A DNA stretch of 11,413 nt from Myxococcota bacterium (GCA_022710245.1 JAKLHH010000125.1:1-11413), one strand, 5' to 3'; shown: positions 1 to 6,520, numbered from the stretch's first letter. The notes: generated by a model from the letters alone, not told the origin. Numbers and translations are program-made.

Positions 1-767
1 CCGAGAGCGCGCGCGTCGCGGGCGACGACTACAGCACCCGCGACATCCTCCTCACCGAGGCGGTGGCGACGCTGATCGCCGGGCTCTGCGGCGGCGTCGC
101 GCAGTCGACCCCCTACATCGGCCAGCCGGCCTACAAGGGGATGGGCGCCCGCGCCGGCTACACGCTCCTCACCGGGCTCTTCATCGGCCTCGGCGGCATG
201 CTCGGGTACGTCTCCTTCATCGTCGAGCTGATCCCGCGCGCCGCGCTGGCGCCGATCCTCATCTTCGTCGGGCTCGACATCATGGTGCAGGCCTTCCAGG
301 CGACCCCGGCCAGGCACGCCCCCGCGGTGGCGCTCGCCTACTTCCCGACGGTGGCGCGCCTGCTCGCGATCAAGCTGGGCAACCCGGAGCTGGTGGCGCC
401 GGCGCGCTTCGCCGAGCTCCTGCGCAAGCCGGGCAAGGAGCTCCCCGAGCTGCTCGTCACGGTCGCGCTCGGCAACGGCTTCATCCTCACCGCCGCGCTC
501 TGGGGCGCCTTCCTCGCCGAGCTGATCGATCGGCGCCTCCGCCGCAGCGCGCTCTACCTGTGGATCCTCGCGCTCCTCTCCTTCTTCGGGGTCATCCACT
601 CCTCGATGCCGGACGGCAACATGTACCTGCCGTGGCAGCTCACCGACGGCTTCCTGCGCTGCATCCCGTACCAGTTCGGCCTCGCCTACCTGCTCCTCGG
701 CGCCATCGTGCTCCTGCTCTCGTTCACGGCGGCGAGCCGGAGAGAGCCACCGCCGGCGCACGGCTGA
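1..767 (+). CDS. NCS2-like (xanthine/uracil-type) multi-pass permease, C-terminal part
   Basis: The reading frame is open to the left edge (first full codon at base 3), so the start lies outside; about 254 residues are visible, ending in TGA. Several hydrophobic spans alternate with short charged loops. The visible part begins with a hydrophilic stretch (GDDYSTRDILLTEAV) followed by a span containing QSTPYIGQPAYKGMGARAGY, which resembles the substrate-site region of NCS2/AzgA-type nucleobase permeases (TSYIES and surroundings). A span rich in Pro and Ala (LIPRAALAPILIFVGLDI) also resembles AzgA-like proteins. A late FFGVIHSSMPDGN segment precedes the last span, and the C-terminus is short and charged. 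The protein would sit in the cytoplasmic membrane. Substrate cannot be read from the sequence, and a SulP-like or uncharacterised permease family is possible. The next gene starts 3 bases after the stop, so the two are probably co-transcribed and translationally coupled. Confidence 0.6.
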   Translation, partial: ESARVAGDDYSTRDILLTEAVATLIAGLCGGVAQSTPYIGQPAYKGMGARAGYTLLTGLFIGLGGMLGYVSFIVELIPRAALAPILIFVGLDIMVQAFQATPARHAPAVALAYFPTVARLLAIKLGNPELVAPARFAELLRKPGKELPELLVTVALGNGFILTAALWGAFLAELIDRRLRRSALYLWILALLSFFGVIHSSMPDGNMYLPWQLTDGFLRCIPYQFGLAYLLLGAIVLLLSFTAASRREPPPAHG

Positions 768-770
768 CCG

Positions 771-3419
771 ATGCCCTCCATCCGCGACCTCCGCGATCAC
801 CGCCAGCGCGAGAGCTTCACCGGCCGCGAGGCAGAGCTCGAGCTCTTCCGGCGCCTCCTCGAGGCGAGCCCGCCCGAGCACGCGCTGCTGCACCTCTACG
901 GGGTCGGCGGGGTGGGCAAGAGCTCGCTCCTGCGCCAGCTGCGCCGGCTCTGCGCCGAGCGCGGCTGCCCCTCGGCGCTGGTCGACATGCAGGTGAACTT
1001 CGGCGTCGTCGACGTGCTGCGCGGCCTGCGCGACCAGCTGACGGGGCCGCGCCAGGAGTTCGCCGAGTTCGACAAGGCGCTCGAGCTCTACAACGACGTG
1101 AAGAGCAAGCTGCAGGAGGCGGTCGGCTCGCTGGCGCACGGGGTCATCTCGGGGCTGCGCGAGGGTGTCCCCCTCGGCCTCGGCGCGCTGGCCGTGGACG
1201 CGATCGGCGAGGAGCAGGTGAAGTCGTGGCTCTACCGCCACCTGCCCCGCGCCAACGCCGAGCTCTACCTGCGGGGCGACTCCATCCTCACCGAGCGCCT
1301 GGTCGCCGGCGTCAACGCGATCGCCGAGCGACTCAGCCGCGAGGACGCCAGCGAGGCGCGCGGCGGTCGCGGCGTGGGCGGCGCGGGCGGCGCGCAGGGC
1401 GGCCTCCGCGTGGTGCTCTTCCTCGACACCTACGAGCAGGCCTCGCAAGCCCAGGACGACTGGCTGCGCGACACGCTCCTCGAGAGCGAGCTCTCCGATC
1501 GCGTGCTGCTCGTCCTCGCCGGTCGCGACCCGCTGCAGGGGCGCTGGCACGAGTGGCGGAGCGTCCTGCTCGAGCGGGAGGTGCAGCCCTTCAGCGAGGA
1601 GGAGGCTCGCGCCTACCTCGCCCGGCGCGGCGTCTCGGACCCGGCGCAGATCGAGAGCACGCTGCACCTCACCGGGCGCCTGCCGTGGGCGCTCGCGCTC
1701 CTCACCGACACGCCCGCGACGGACGAGCTCGCCGGCGCGCCGAACGCGCACCTCCTCGGCGACAAGCTGGTCGAGCGCTTCCTCAGCCAGGTCGAGGAGG
1801 ACCCGGAGCTGCGGGAGCTGACGCAGGTCTGCGCGGTGCTCCGCACCTTCGACCACGACGTGGTGCGCGCGGTCTGGGGGCGGCACGAGCCCGAGGAGGC
1901 CATGCGCCGGCTGCGACGCTACTCCTTCCTGCAGGCGCGCCCCGACGGGCGCTGGTCGGTGAGCCAGGTGGTGCGCGGCTTCCTCGACAGCGCCCTGCGC
2001 CGGCGCACGCCGGAGCAGTGGCTGGAGCTCAACCGCCGCGCCCACGAGCTCTACTCCGCGCGCGCCGCGCGCGCGCCGCGCTACAGCCCGGAGTGGACCT
2101 GGCTCACCCTGGAGGACCTCTACCACCGCCTGCGCCTCGACGAGGAGCAAGGCATCGCGCACCTCGGCCGGCTCTTCGAGGAGGCCAAGCGAGTCTACCG
2201 CCGAGACTTCTGCAGCGAGCTGCTGAGCAACGTCCTCGACGTGCCGCTCGCGCTCCCCTCGAGCGAGCGCTGGCTCGCCTTCTACCGCGGGGTGATGGCC
2301 TCGCTCACCTCGAGCTTTGGCTGGGACCGGGTGCGCGCCGCCGACGAGGAGCTCTACGCCCAGCGGGACCTGCCCCCCGCCCTCCGCGCGCGGGTCACCA
2401 CCGACCTCGGCCGCTACTGCTATCAGGTCGCCGGCGAGCCGGAGCGCGGGCTCGCGCTCCTCGAGGAGAGCCTCGCGCTCCGCCGCGAGCTGCGCGACGA
2501 GGACGGGGAGGCGCACGTGCTCAGCCACCTGGCCGCGGCCTGCGCGGGGGTCGGCGCGCTGGAGCGCGGCCGCGCGTGCGCCGAGGAGTGCGTGCGACTC
2601 GCCGGGCGTCTCGGCCAGCCCTACCGGCTCGGCTGGGGCCACTTCAGCCTGGGCCTGGTGGAGGCCGCGCGGGGCCAGCGCGAGGCGGCGCTCGCGGCGC
2701 TGCAGCAGGCGCTCTCCACCTTCGAGGGCGCCAGCCACGAGTTCGAGGCTGGCGTGGTCCACTACCACCTGGCGCGCGTGCTCCACGACGGGGGCGATCA
2801 GGCGGCGGCGCTCTCGCACCTGGAGACTCACCTCCGCGTCATGCTCCGCTACGAGAAGACGCCGCTCGCGGCGCGGGCGCTCGTCGACATCTGCGAGCTC
2901 CTGCTCCGTCGCGAGGACCGCGGCGCCCTCACCGCGCGCCTGGCGCAGGCCGAGCGGCTGGTCCTCGGCCAGCACAACCGCCCCCAGCTCGCGCGCCTGC
3001 GCCTCCTGCAGGCGGAGCTCGCGCTGCGCGAGGCCTCGCCCGACGGCGACGAGCCGCCAGCGCCCCCTCTCGGAGCTCCGCCCCTTCGCCCACCCCCACC
3101 GGGGCAGGTCGCCCTTCATCGCGGAGCGTCCGGAGGACGCGCGGAGGGCGGCCTCGCCAGCGCGGCGAGCCTGCTCCGCGACGCGCTCTTCACCGCGTGC
3201 CAGGTGCCGCGGATCGCCCTCGGCCCCACCGGGAGCGGGATCGAGCGACTGTTCGCGGCCCTCGAGGCCGCCGGGCGAGAGCCGCTGGCCGACCAGCTGC
3301 GGGCCACGCTCCTGCGCGCGGCCGAGGCCGCGCTCGCTGGCGCCGACGCGCCGCTGCCCGAGCCCGCGCGCGCCCCCCTCGCCGAGCTCGCGAGCACGTG
3401 GCGAGCCCGGTCGTCCTGA
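771..3419 (+). CDS. STAND-type P-loop NTPase with winged-helix and TPR-like repeats
   Basis: An 882-residue cytoplasmic protein with a STAND (AP-ATPase/NACHT-like) layout. An FTGRE motif at 16-20 leads into the NTPase domain, with Walker A GVGGVGKSS at 44-52 (K50), Walker B VVLFLDTYEQ at 214-223 (D219), a sensor-like LAGRDP at 249-254, and TGRLPWALAL at 301-310, which resembles the GLPLAL motif of STAND proteins. A winged-helix-like segment follows at about 347-406. Helical repeats in TPR style cover about 535-690 (for example GEPERGLALLEESLALRREL). STAND proteins usually act as nucleotide-dependent switches that oligomerise when the repeats sense a ligand. Only about 15 residues precede the NTPase domain and no effector domain is recognisable, so output may go through a partner. 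A Gly-rich insert (198-212) sits just before Walker B. Residues 763-790 have an anomalous codon phase (see findings). The ATG lies 3 bases after the permease stop and has no well-placed ribosome site, which implies coupling. Class is fairly certain; function is unknown. Confidence 0.8.
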   Translation: MPSIRDLRDHRQRESFTGREAELELFRRLLEASPPEHALLHLYGVGGVGKSSLLRQLRRLCAERGCPSALVDMQVNFGVVDVLRGLRDQLTGPRQEFAEFDKALELYNDVKSKLQEAVGSLAHGVISGLREGVPLGLGALAVDAIGEEQVKSWLYRHLPRANAELYLRGDSILTERLVAGVNAIAERLSREDASEARGGRGVGGAGGAQGGLRVVLFLDTYEQASQAQDDWLRDTLLESELSDRVLLVLAGRDPLQGRWHEWRSVLLEREVQPFSEEEARAYLARRGVSDPAQIESTLHLTGRLPWALALLTDTPATDELAGAPNAHLLGDKLVERFLSQVEEDPELRELTQVCAVLRTFDHDVVRAVWGRHEPEEAMRRLRRYSFLQARPDGRWSVSQVVRGFLDSALRRRTPEQWLELNRRAHELYSARAARAPRYSPEWTWLTLEDLYHRLRLDEEQGIAHLGRLFEEAKRVYRRDFCSELLSNVLDVPLALPSSERWLAFYRGVMASLTSSFGWDRVRAADEELYAQRDLPPALRARVTTDLGRYCYQVAGEPERGLALLEESLALRRELRDEDGEAHVLSHLAAACAGVGALERGRACAEECVRLAGRLGQPYRLGWGHFSLGLVEAARGQREAALAALQQALSTFEGASHEFEAGVVHYHLARVLHDGGDQAAALSHLETHLRVMLRYEKTPLAARALVDICELLLRREDRGALTARLAQAERLVLGQHNRPQLARLRLLQAELALREASPDGDEPPAPPLGAPPLRPPPPGQVALHRGASGGRAEGGLASAASLLRDALFTACQVPRIALGPTGSGIERLFAALEAAGREPLADQLRATLLRAAEAALAGADAPLPEPARAPLAELASTWRARSS

Positions 3420-3435
3420 CGGCACCCTCCTCGCG

Positions 3436-4113
3436 CTACTCCGGCGGCCGCCAGCCGCCCACGTCCATGCCCAGGTGCAGGCCGAGCTCGCCGAGGAGCT
3501 CACGCACCTCGACGAGGCTCTTGCGACCGAAGCTGGGCTGGCGCAGCAGCTCGTCCTCGGAGAGCCTGACGAGCTCGCCCAGGTAGTGCAGGCCTGCCGC
3601 GTAGAAGCAGTTCGCCGTGCGCACGCTGAGCTCGAGCTCCTCGAGCTGGCGGTCGAGCAGCGCCACGTCGTCGGAGCCCGCGCCGGGCGCGACGGGCGCG
3701 GGCAGCGTCGGCGGCGGCGAGGGAGCGGGGGCCGGGAGCGCGGCCGTCGCGACCAGCGGCATCGGCAGGCTCGGGTAGGGCAGCGGCGCGAGGAGGCCGG
3801 TCCCCGTCGGGGGCGCGAACGAGAGCGGCTGCGGCGAGAGCGCGCCCGGCGCGGAGGGCCGCGAGGGCGCGGCCGGCGAGGGCGCGGTCGGCGAGGGCGC
3901 GGCCGGCGAGGGCGCGGCCGGCGATGCGCTGGCGGGCTCGACGCACTCCACCGGGCAGACCCCGAGGCAGGGGACCGGCTCCTGGCCCGGGCACCCGGTG
4001 CAGGACTCGGGATCGATCTCGTAGAGCTCCTCGCCCCCCGTGATCGCCCCCTGCGGGCACTCGGGCTCGCAGGCGCCGCAGCAGATGCAGTCCTCGGTGA
4101 TCCTCATCGCCAT
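3436..4113 (-). CDS. Ferredoxin (YfhL-type 2[4Fe-4S]) fused to RNA polymerase alpha C-terminal domain
   Basis: A 225-residue protein in three parts. Residues 1-57 are an Alvin/YfhL-type ferredoxin: C9-x2-C12-x2-C15-x3-C19-P, then C38-x2-C41-x7-C49-x3-C53-P, with extra cysteines at 11 and 57. Residues 58-148 are a Pro/Ala/Ser-rich linker containing a PSPAA-type repeat. Residues 152-225 match RNA polymerase alphaCTD; the alignment to E. coli RpoA from 265 to 302 is gap-free at an offset of 100. R165, N168, C169, G196, K198, S199 and E202 correspond to R265, N268, C269, G296, K298, S299 and E302, which contact UP-element DNA or lie next to those that do. The ending LGMDVGGWRPP also resembles RpoA. 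Inferred role: a redox- or Fe-S-responsive regulator that binds AT-rich minor groove or takes the place of alphaCTD near RNA polymerase; electron transfer alone would not need this domain. The ATG at 4113 puts the first cysteine at residue 9, as in YfhL. It lacks a Shine-Dalgarno but has a well-placed promoter. The linker keeps strong GC3 in frame, so the fusion is not a frame artefact. Confidence 0.9.
   Translation of the reverse strand: MAMRITEDCICCGACEPECPQGAITGGEELYEIDPESCTGCPGQEPVPCLGVCPVECVEPASASPAAPSPAAPSPTAPSPAAPSRPSAPGALSPQPLSFAPPTGTGLLAPLPYPSLPMPLVATAALPAPAPSPPPTLPAPVAPGAGSDDVALLDRQLEELELSVRTANCFYAAGLHYLGELVRLSEDELLRQPSFGRKSLVEVRELLGELGLHLGMDVGGWRPPE
3863..3922 (-). repeat. Four tandem 15-bp repeats in the ferredoxin-alphaCTD linker
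   Basis: Four consecutive copies of gagggcgcggccggc on the + strand (starting at 3863, 3878, 3893 and 3908) differ only by one C-to-T change in the second copy. Read on the minus strand they encode a five-residue Pro/Ala/Ser unit repeated in frame. Because the unit is a multiple of three, copy number can change without breaking the protein, so linker length may vary between strains. Confidence 0.9.
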
Positions 4114-4119
4114 CGCCGA

Positions 4120-4149
4120 AGACTAGCCTGGCCGCTGCGACCCGGGCAA
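4120..4149 (-). promoter_or_regulatory. Sigma70-like promoter giving a leaderless ferredoxin-alphaCTD mRNA
   Basis: On the minus strand TTGCCC (4149-4144) and TAGTCT (4125-4120) are separated by 18 bp. A start point 7 nt beyond the -10 falls on the A of the ATG at 4113. The gene has no purine-rich ribosome site upstream, so promoter position and missing ribosome site agree on a leaderless transcript. The hexamers are only partial matches to consensus (TTG plus C; TA plus T). Confidence 0.45.
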
Positions 4150-4183
4150 GACGTGGACGCGGCCGGGACTCCGAGCATGAAGT

Positions 4184-4195
4184 GGCCACGTGGCC
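4184..4195. promoter_or_regulatory. 12-bp perfect palindrome with CACGTG core
   Basis: GGCCACGTGGCC is a perfect palindrome. It lies between the end of the exported-protein gene and the ferredoxin-alphaCTD promoter, centred about 76 bp upstream of that gene's predicted start point. The position would suit an activator site. The CACGTG core occurs several times in the window by chance, so only the 12-bp length and the location support it. Confidence 0.25.
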
Positions 4196-4214
4196 GCGGG
4201 CGGGGGGCGAGCGC

Positions 4215-4778
4215 TCAGGGCTGCCCGAGGCCGAGCGCGGTCGCGCGCAGGTCGAGCTTCGCGCGCTGGCCGGCGAGCGCCGCGGCCTCCTTCGTGCTCT
4301 GCCTCTCGACGAAGCGCTGCACGCCGGCGGGGAGCTGGGCGCCCGGCTCGGCGGCCACGGCCTTGAGGAAGGCGAGGGTCGCGCGCGGGCTGGCGAGCTT
4401 GCTGGTGGCGAAGGGGAACATCCGCTTCAGCGCGCCGCTCAGCGGGGCGTGCCTGGTGTAGGCCGCGACCGCCGGGTCGACCTTGCCGATCCCGACGAGG
4501 TTCCCCAGCGTGCGCGCCACCGAGCCATCGCCGCCGCCGCGCACCCAGAGCTGCCCGGCGACGAAGCGCCGCGTCTCGTTCCAGTCCTTGTGCTCCTGCA
4601 CCTTGTCCTTCACCCAGCGGACGGGCGTGGTCAAGCTGTGGCCGACGGCCGAAGCCCGAGCCCTGGCGCTGGCGAGCCGCTCGCTCGCCTTGTCACGCAC
4701 CCCCTGCAGCCACCTGGCCTCGGCAGCGAGGGGCAAGGTCAGGAACGCGAAGGCCAGCAGGGTCATGCACGCACGCAT
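4215..4778 (-). CDS. Exported protein of unknown function (187 aa, Sec signal peptide)
   Basis: I do not recognise the family. I chose the start at 4778 because AAGGAGAG lies at the right distance upstream on the minus strand and because the protein then opens with a classical signal peptide: MRAC, a hydrophobic core TLLAFAFLTLP, and a cleavage site after LAAEA. Starting further upstream at 4832 would bury this behind 18 hydrophilic residues. There is no lipobox cysteine, so a soluble periplasmic or secreted protein is likely. The mature part of about 165 residues is basic and mostly helical, with conserved-looking segments VRWVKDKVQEHKDWNETRRF, KRMFPFATSKLASP and a Gln/Lys-rich C-terminus. 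It has no cysteine after the signal peptide. The ferredoxin-alphaCTD gene lies 101 bases downstream on the same strand with its own candidate promoter, so the two need not be one operon. It is divergent from the membrane protein at 5170. Confidence 0.75.
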   Translation of the reverse strand: MRACMTLLAFAFLTLPLAAEARWLQGVRDKASERLASARARASAVGHSLTTPVRWVKDKVQEHKDWNETRRFVAGQLWVRGGGDGSVARTLGNLVGIGKVDPAVAAYTRHAPLSGALKRMFPFATSKLASPRATLAFLKAVAAEPGAQLPAGVQRFVERQSTKEAAALAGQRAKLDLRATALGLGQP

Positions 4779-5107
4779 CGTCTCTCTCCTTGTCTCTGGG
4801 TTGTCTGCTTCGTCCGCCCGCGCGCAGTGCAACCGTGATGCCTCTCCCGGTCGCTATCCTCTCGAGGGGTTCGCCTGTGGCAGCCAGCGTCATGACCGCC
4901 AGGACAGCCGTGGCGATTCGCAGCGTCGCCGCGCCGCAGCGCGGGCCGGGGCCGCAGAACCGGCCTGCTCCCGGCGGGCGCGGCCGCCGAGGGGGACGGC
5001 CACTCGAGGTGCCAGATCGGAGGGGTTGCGCCCCCAGCCGAAGAGGGATGGCCTGCCGCCACCGAGGCTGTGTAGGATCGCTCATCGACTGCAAGGAGGA
5101 GGTGGTG
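4779..5107. other. Divergent intergenic region (329 bp)
   Basis: The region separates the minus-strand exported-protein gene from the + strand small ORF and membrane-protein gene, so it must hold two outward promoters. On the + strand TAGGAT at 5073-5078 could be a -10 for the right-hand genes, about 30 bases before the small ORF, but I see no good -35. I cannot place the minus-strand promoter with confidence. Codon-position composition is not that of a gene on either strand, and the long ORFs crossing it look like chance. Bases 4798-4923 on the minus strand read as a possible remnant of a solute-binding protein (see findings). Confidence 0.5.
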
Positions 5108-5173
5108 ATGCCGTGGACCGAGCGCAGGACCACCGCCGCCGGCCCAGGTGCGGCGGAGGAGCGAGAGCGATGA
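5108..5173 (+). CDS. Small upstream ORF (21 aa) overlapping the membrane-protein start
   Basis: An ATG at 5108 follows one of the best ribosome sites in the window, AAGGAGGAGG (5093-5102), at ideal spacing. The 21-residue peptide begins MPWTERRTT and ends EERER; it is hydrophilic and charged. Its stop TGA overlaps the next ATG as ATGA (5170-5173), the classic arrangement for translational coupling. It is more likely a coupling or leader ORF than a functional peptide, but either is possible. It has no run of one amino acid that would suggest attenuation. Confidence 0.45.
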   Translation: MPWTERRTTAAGPGAAEERER

Positions 5174-6438
5174 CGCGGGTGCCGGTGCTGGTCAAGGTGC
5201 TCGCGGTGCTCCTCTTCGTCGGCGCCGGCCTGACCCTGATCATCGGGCTGTGGCTGCTCCTGGCGCTCCTCGGAGCGGGTGACGCCGGCACCGCGCTGAT
5301 CGGCTCGCTGCTCCGCACCTTCTACAGCGGCGAGTCCGTGCTGTACGCCGTCGGGTTCCCGCTGCTGACCATCATCCAGATCGCCGTCGGCGTGGGCCTC
5401 TGGCGCGGGAGCGCCTGGGCTCGCCTGGTGGCCATCGTCTTCGCGCTGCTGGGCATCGGCTTCGCCTTCTACGACGGCTTCTCCGTCTTGGACTTGCTGC
5501 TCGGTGGCCTGGTCGCCGGCTACCTCCTCTTCAGCCCCGCGGTGCGAGCCGCGTTCAGACGCGACAGCGGCCGCACCACCGCGGCCAGGCTCGCCCTCGT
5601 GGCCCTCCCCGTGCTGGGCCTCGTCGCCGTGCCCGTGATCGTCAAGCTGCGCCGGGGTCAACCGGTGGACAGGCTCTGCCTCCGGGTCGCTGCCTCCTGC
5701 CCCGGCGTGAGCGACGCCGGGTCGCGCTGCCGGGCGATCGCTCACCACATCGCGCGCGAGACGAAGGACGGCGACGAGCTCATGGCCAGGGCCGCGGACT
5801 GCCTGGAGCAGCCCGACGGCTGCCTGGGCGGCGGCGTCTTCCGCGCGGTCAGCGGCGCGCAGACCGCCGTGCTGCTCCTGCCGATCCGGCTCGGCTCCTG
5901 CGTCGACGTGAAGCAGGCTGTCGAGGTGATCGCGAGCCGCGTGGGACAGCGAGCGCAGGCGGCGGGCTCGGGCGTGCGCCCGCCCGAGCGCGAGCTGGAG
6001 CAGCTGAAGAAGCTCTTCTCCTCGATGAAGCACGACGGTGGCCCGCCGCGCGCAGCTCCCTCGGTGCCAGCGGTCGCTGCCCGCCCCGACGCGTCCCCCG
6101 GGCCGGTGCGGGTAGAGGCGACGCCGGACGCGGGCACCACGCTGCGGGCGACGCGGGACGCGGGCTCCGGCCTGCAGGACAGGGGGACGGCCGCCGTCGA
6201 CGCGACGCGCCGGCCGGCTACCACGGATCCCGCGGCGCGCGAGCTCCCCCGCGTCGCCGGCCTGGTGCGCGGCGGTGGACCGCCCGCGGCGCTCTTGCAG
6301 TGGAGTGACGGCCGCACGCTGCTCGTGCGTCGCGGCCAGACCGTGCCGGCGCTGAAGGCCGTCGTCATCAAGGTCGACGCGCGCGGCGTCACGCTCCGGG
6401 AGCAGGCCACCTCGCGCACGCTGCGCCTCGATCGCTGA
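5170..6438 (+). CDS. Five-span membrane protein with Cys-rich region and PilP/GspC-like C-terminal domain
   Basis: A 422-residue protein of unknown function. Hydrophobic spans lie at about 7-36, 57-77, 83-103, 105-123 and 138-158. Basic residues in the loops at 79-85 and 126-140 place these loops inside, so the N-terminus is in and everything after 159 is outside. The outer part has six cysteines (170, 177, 187, 211, 218, 244), an even number that would allow three disulfides. Next comes a Pro/Ala/Asp-rich linker (about 288-358) and a C-terminal domain at 361-421. That domain (VAGLVRGGG, then AALLQWSDGRTLLVRRGQ, then VVIKVDARGVTLRE) has the short beta-strand pattern of PilP/GspC homology regions, which in pilus and type II secretion systems link the inner membrane to the secretin. 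No other secretion gene is visible here, so it may be a stand-alone envelope protein. The start is set by GGAGGAG (5155-5161) 8 nt upstream and by the ATGA overlap with the small ORF. Confidence 0.75.
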   Translation: MTRVPVLVKVLAVLLFVGAGLTLIIGLWLLLALLGAGDAGTALIGSLLRTFYSGESVLYAVGFPLLTIIQIAVGVGLWRGSAWARLVAIVFALLGIGFAFYDGFSVLDLLLGGLVAGYLLFSPAVRAAFRRDSGRTTAARLALVALPVLGLVAVPVIVKLRRGQPVDRLCLRVAASCPGVSDAGSRCRAIAHHIARETKDGDELMARAADCLEQPDGCLGGGVFRAVSGAQTAVLLLPIRLGSCVDVKQAVEVIASRVGQRAQAAGSGVRPPERELEQLKKLFSSMKHDGGPPRAAPSVPAVAARPDASPGPVRVEATPDAGTTLRATRDAGSGLQDRGTAAVDATRRPATTDPAARELPRVAGLVRGGGPPAALLQWSDGRTLLVRRGQTVPALKAVVIKVDARGVTLREQATSRTLRLDR

Positions 6439-6465
6439 GCGCCCGGCCCGCGGCAGCGACGGCGA

Positions 6466-6496
6466 GCCCGCGACGGAGTGCTTGAAGCTCGCGGGC
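6466..6496. repeat. 8-bp inverted repeat flanking a -35 element
   Basis: GCCCGCGA (6466-6473) and TCGCGGGC (6489-6496) are perfect inverted copies with a 15-base gap that holds the TTGAAG -35 box. It could be a repressor operator, or a weak stem at the 3' end of the preceding transcript. There is no T-run, so it is not an intrinsic terminator. An 8-bp GC-only match can arise by chance in DNA this rich in GC. Confidence 0.25.
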
Positions 6497-6510
6497 CCCT
6501 GCCCTATCCT
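6482..6510 (+). promoter_or_regulatory. Sigma70-like promoter for the MoxR cluster, near-leaderless
   Basis: TTGAAG (6482-6487) and TATCCT (6505-6510) are 17 bp apart, each matching four of six consensus bases, which is notable in such GC-rich DNA. The expected start point near 6517 is only about 4 nt before the ATG at 6521, and no Shine-Dalgarno precedes that ATG. This is the only convincing promoter for the four-gene cluster. Confidence 0.55.
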
Positions 6511-6520
6511 ACCGACACTC

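Noticed and set aside
560..3586. Very long + strand frame (1008 codons) overlapping the permease and STAND genes
   Set aside because: Extremely Arg/Ala/Pro-rich translation typical of an off-frame reading of GC-rich DNA; the overlapping frame at 771-3419 has real motifs.
2317..4461. + strand frame of 714 codons crossing the STAND end and the ferredoxin-alphaCTD gene
   Set aside because: Its Arg/Ser-rich translation is not protein-like except for the short stretch near 3058-3137, which is reported as a codon-phase anomaly instead.
4790..5173. Longer version of the small ORF starting at 4790
   Set aside because: Mixed third-base usage across 4790-5107 and no ribosome site; only the part from the ATG at 5108 has a strong ribosome site.
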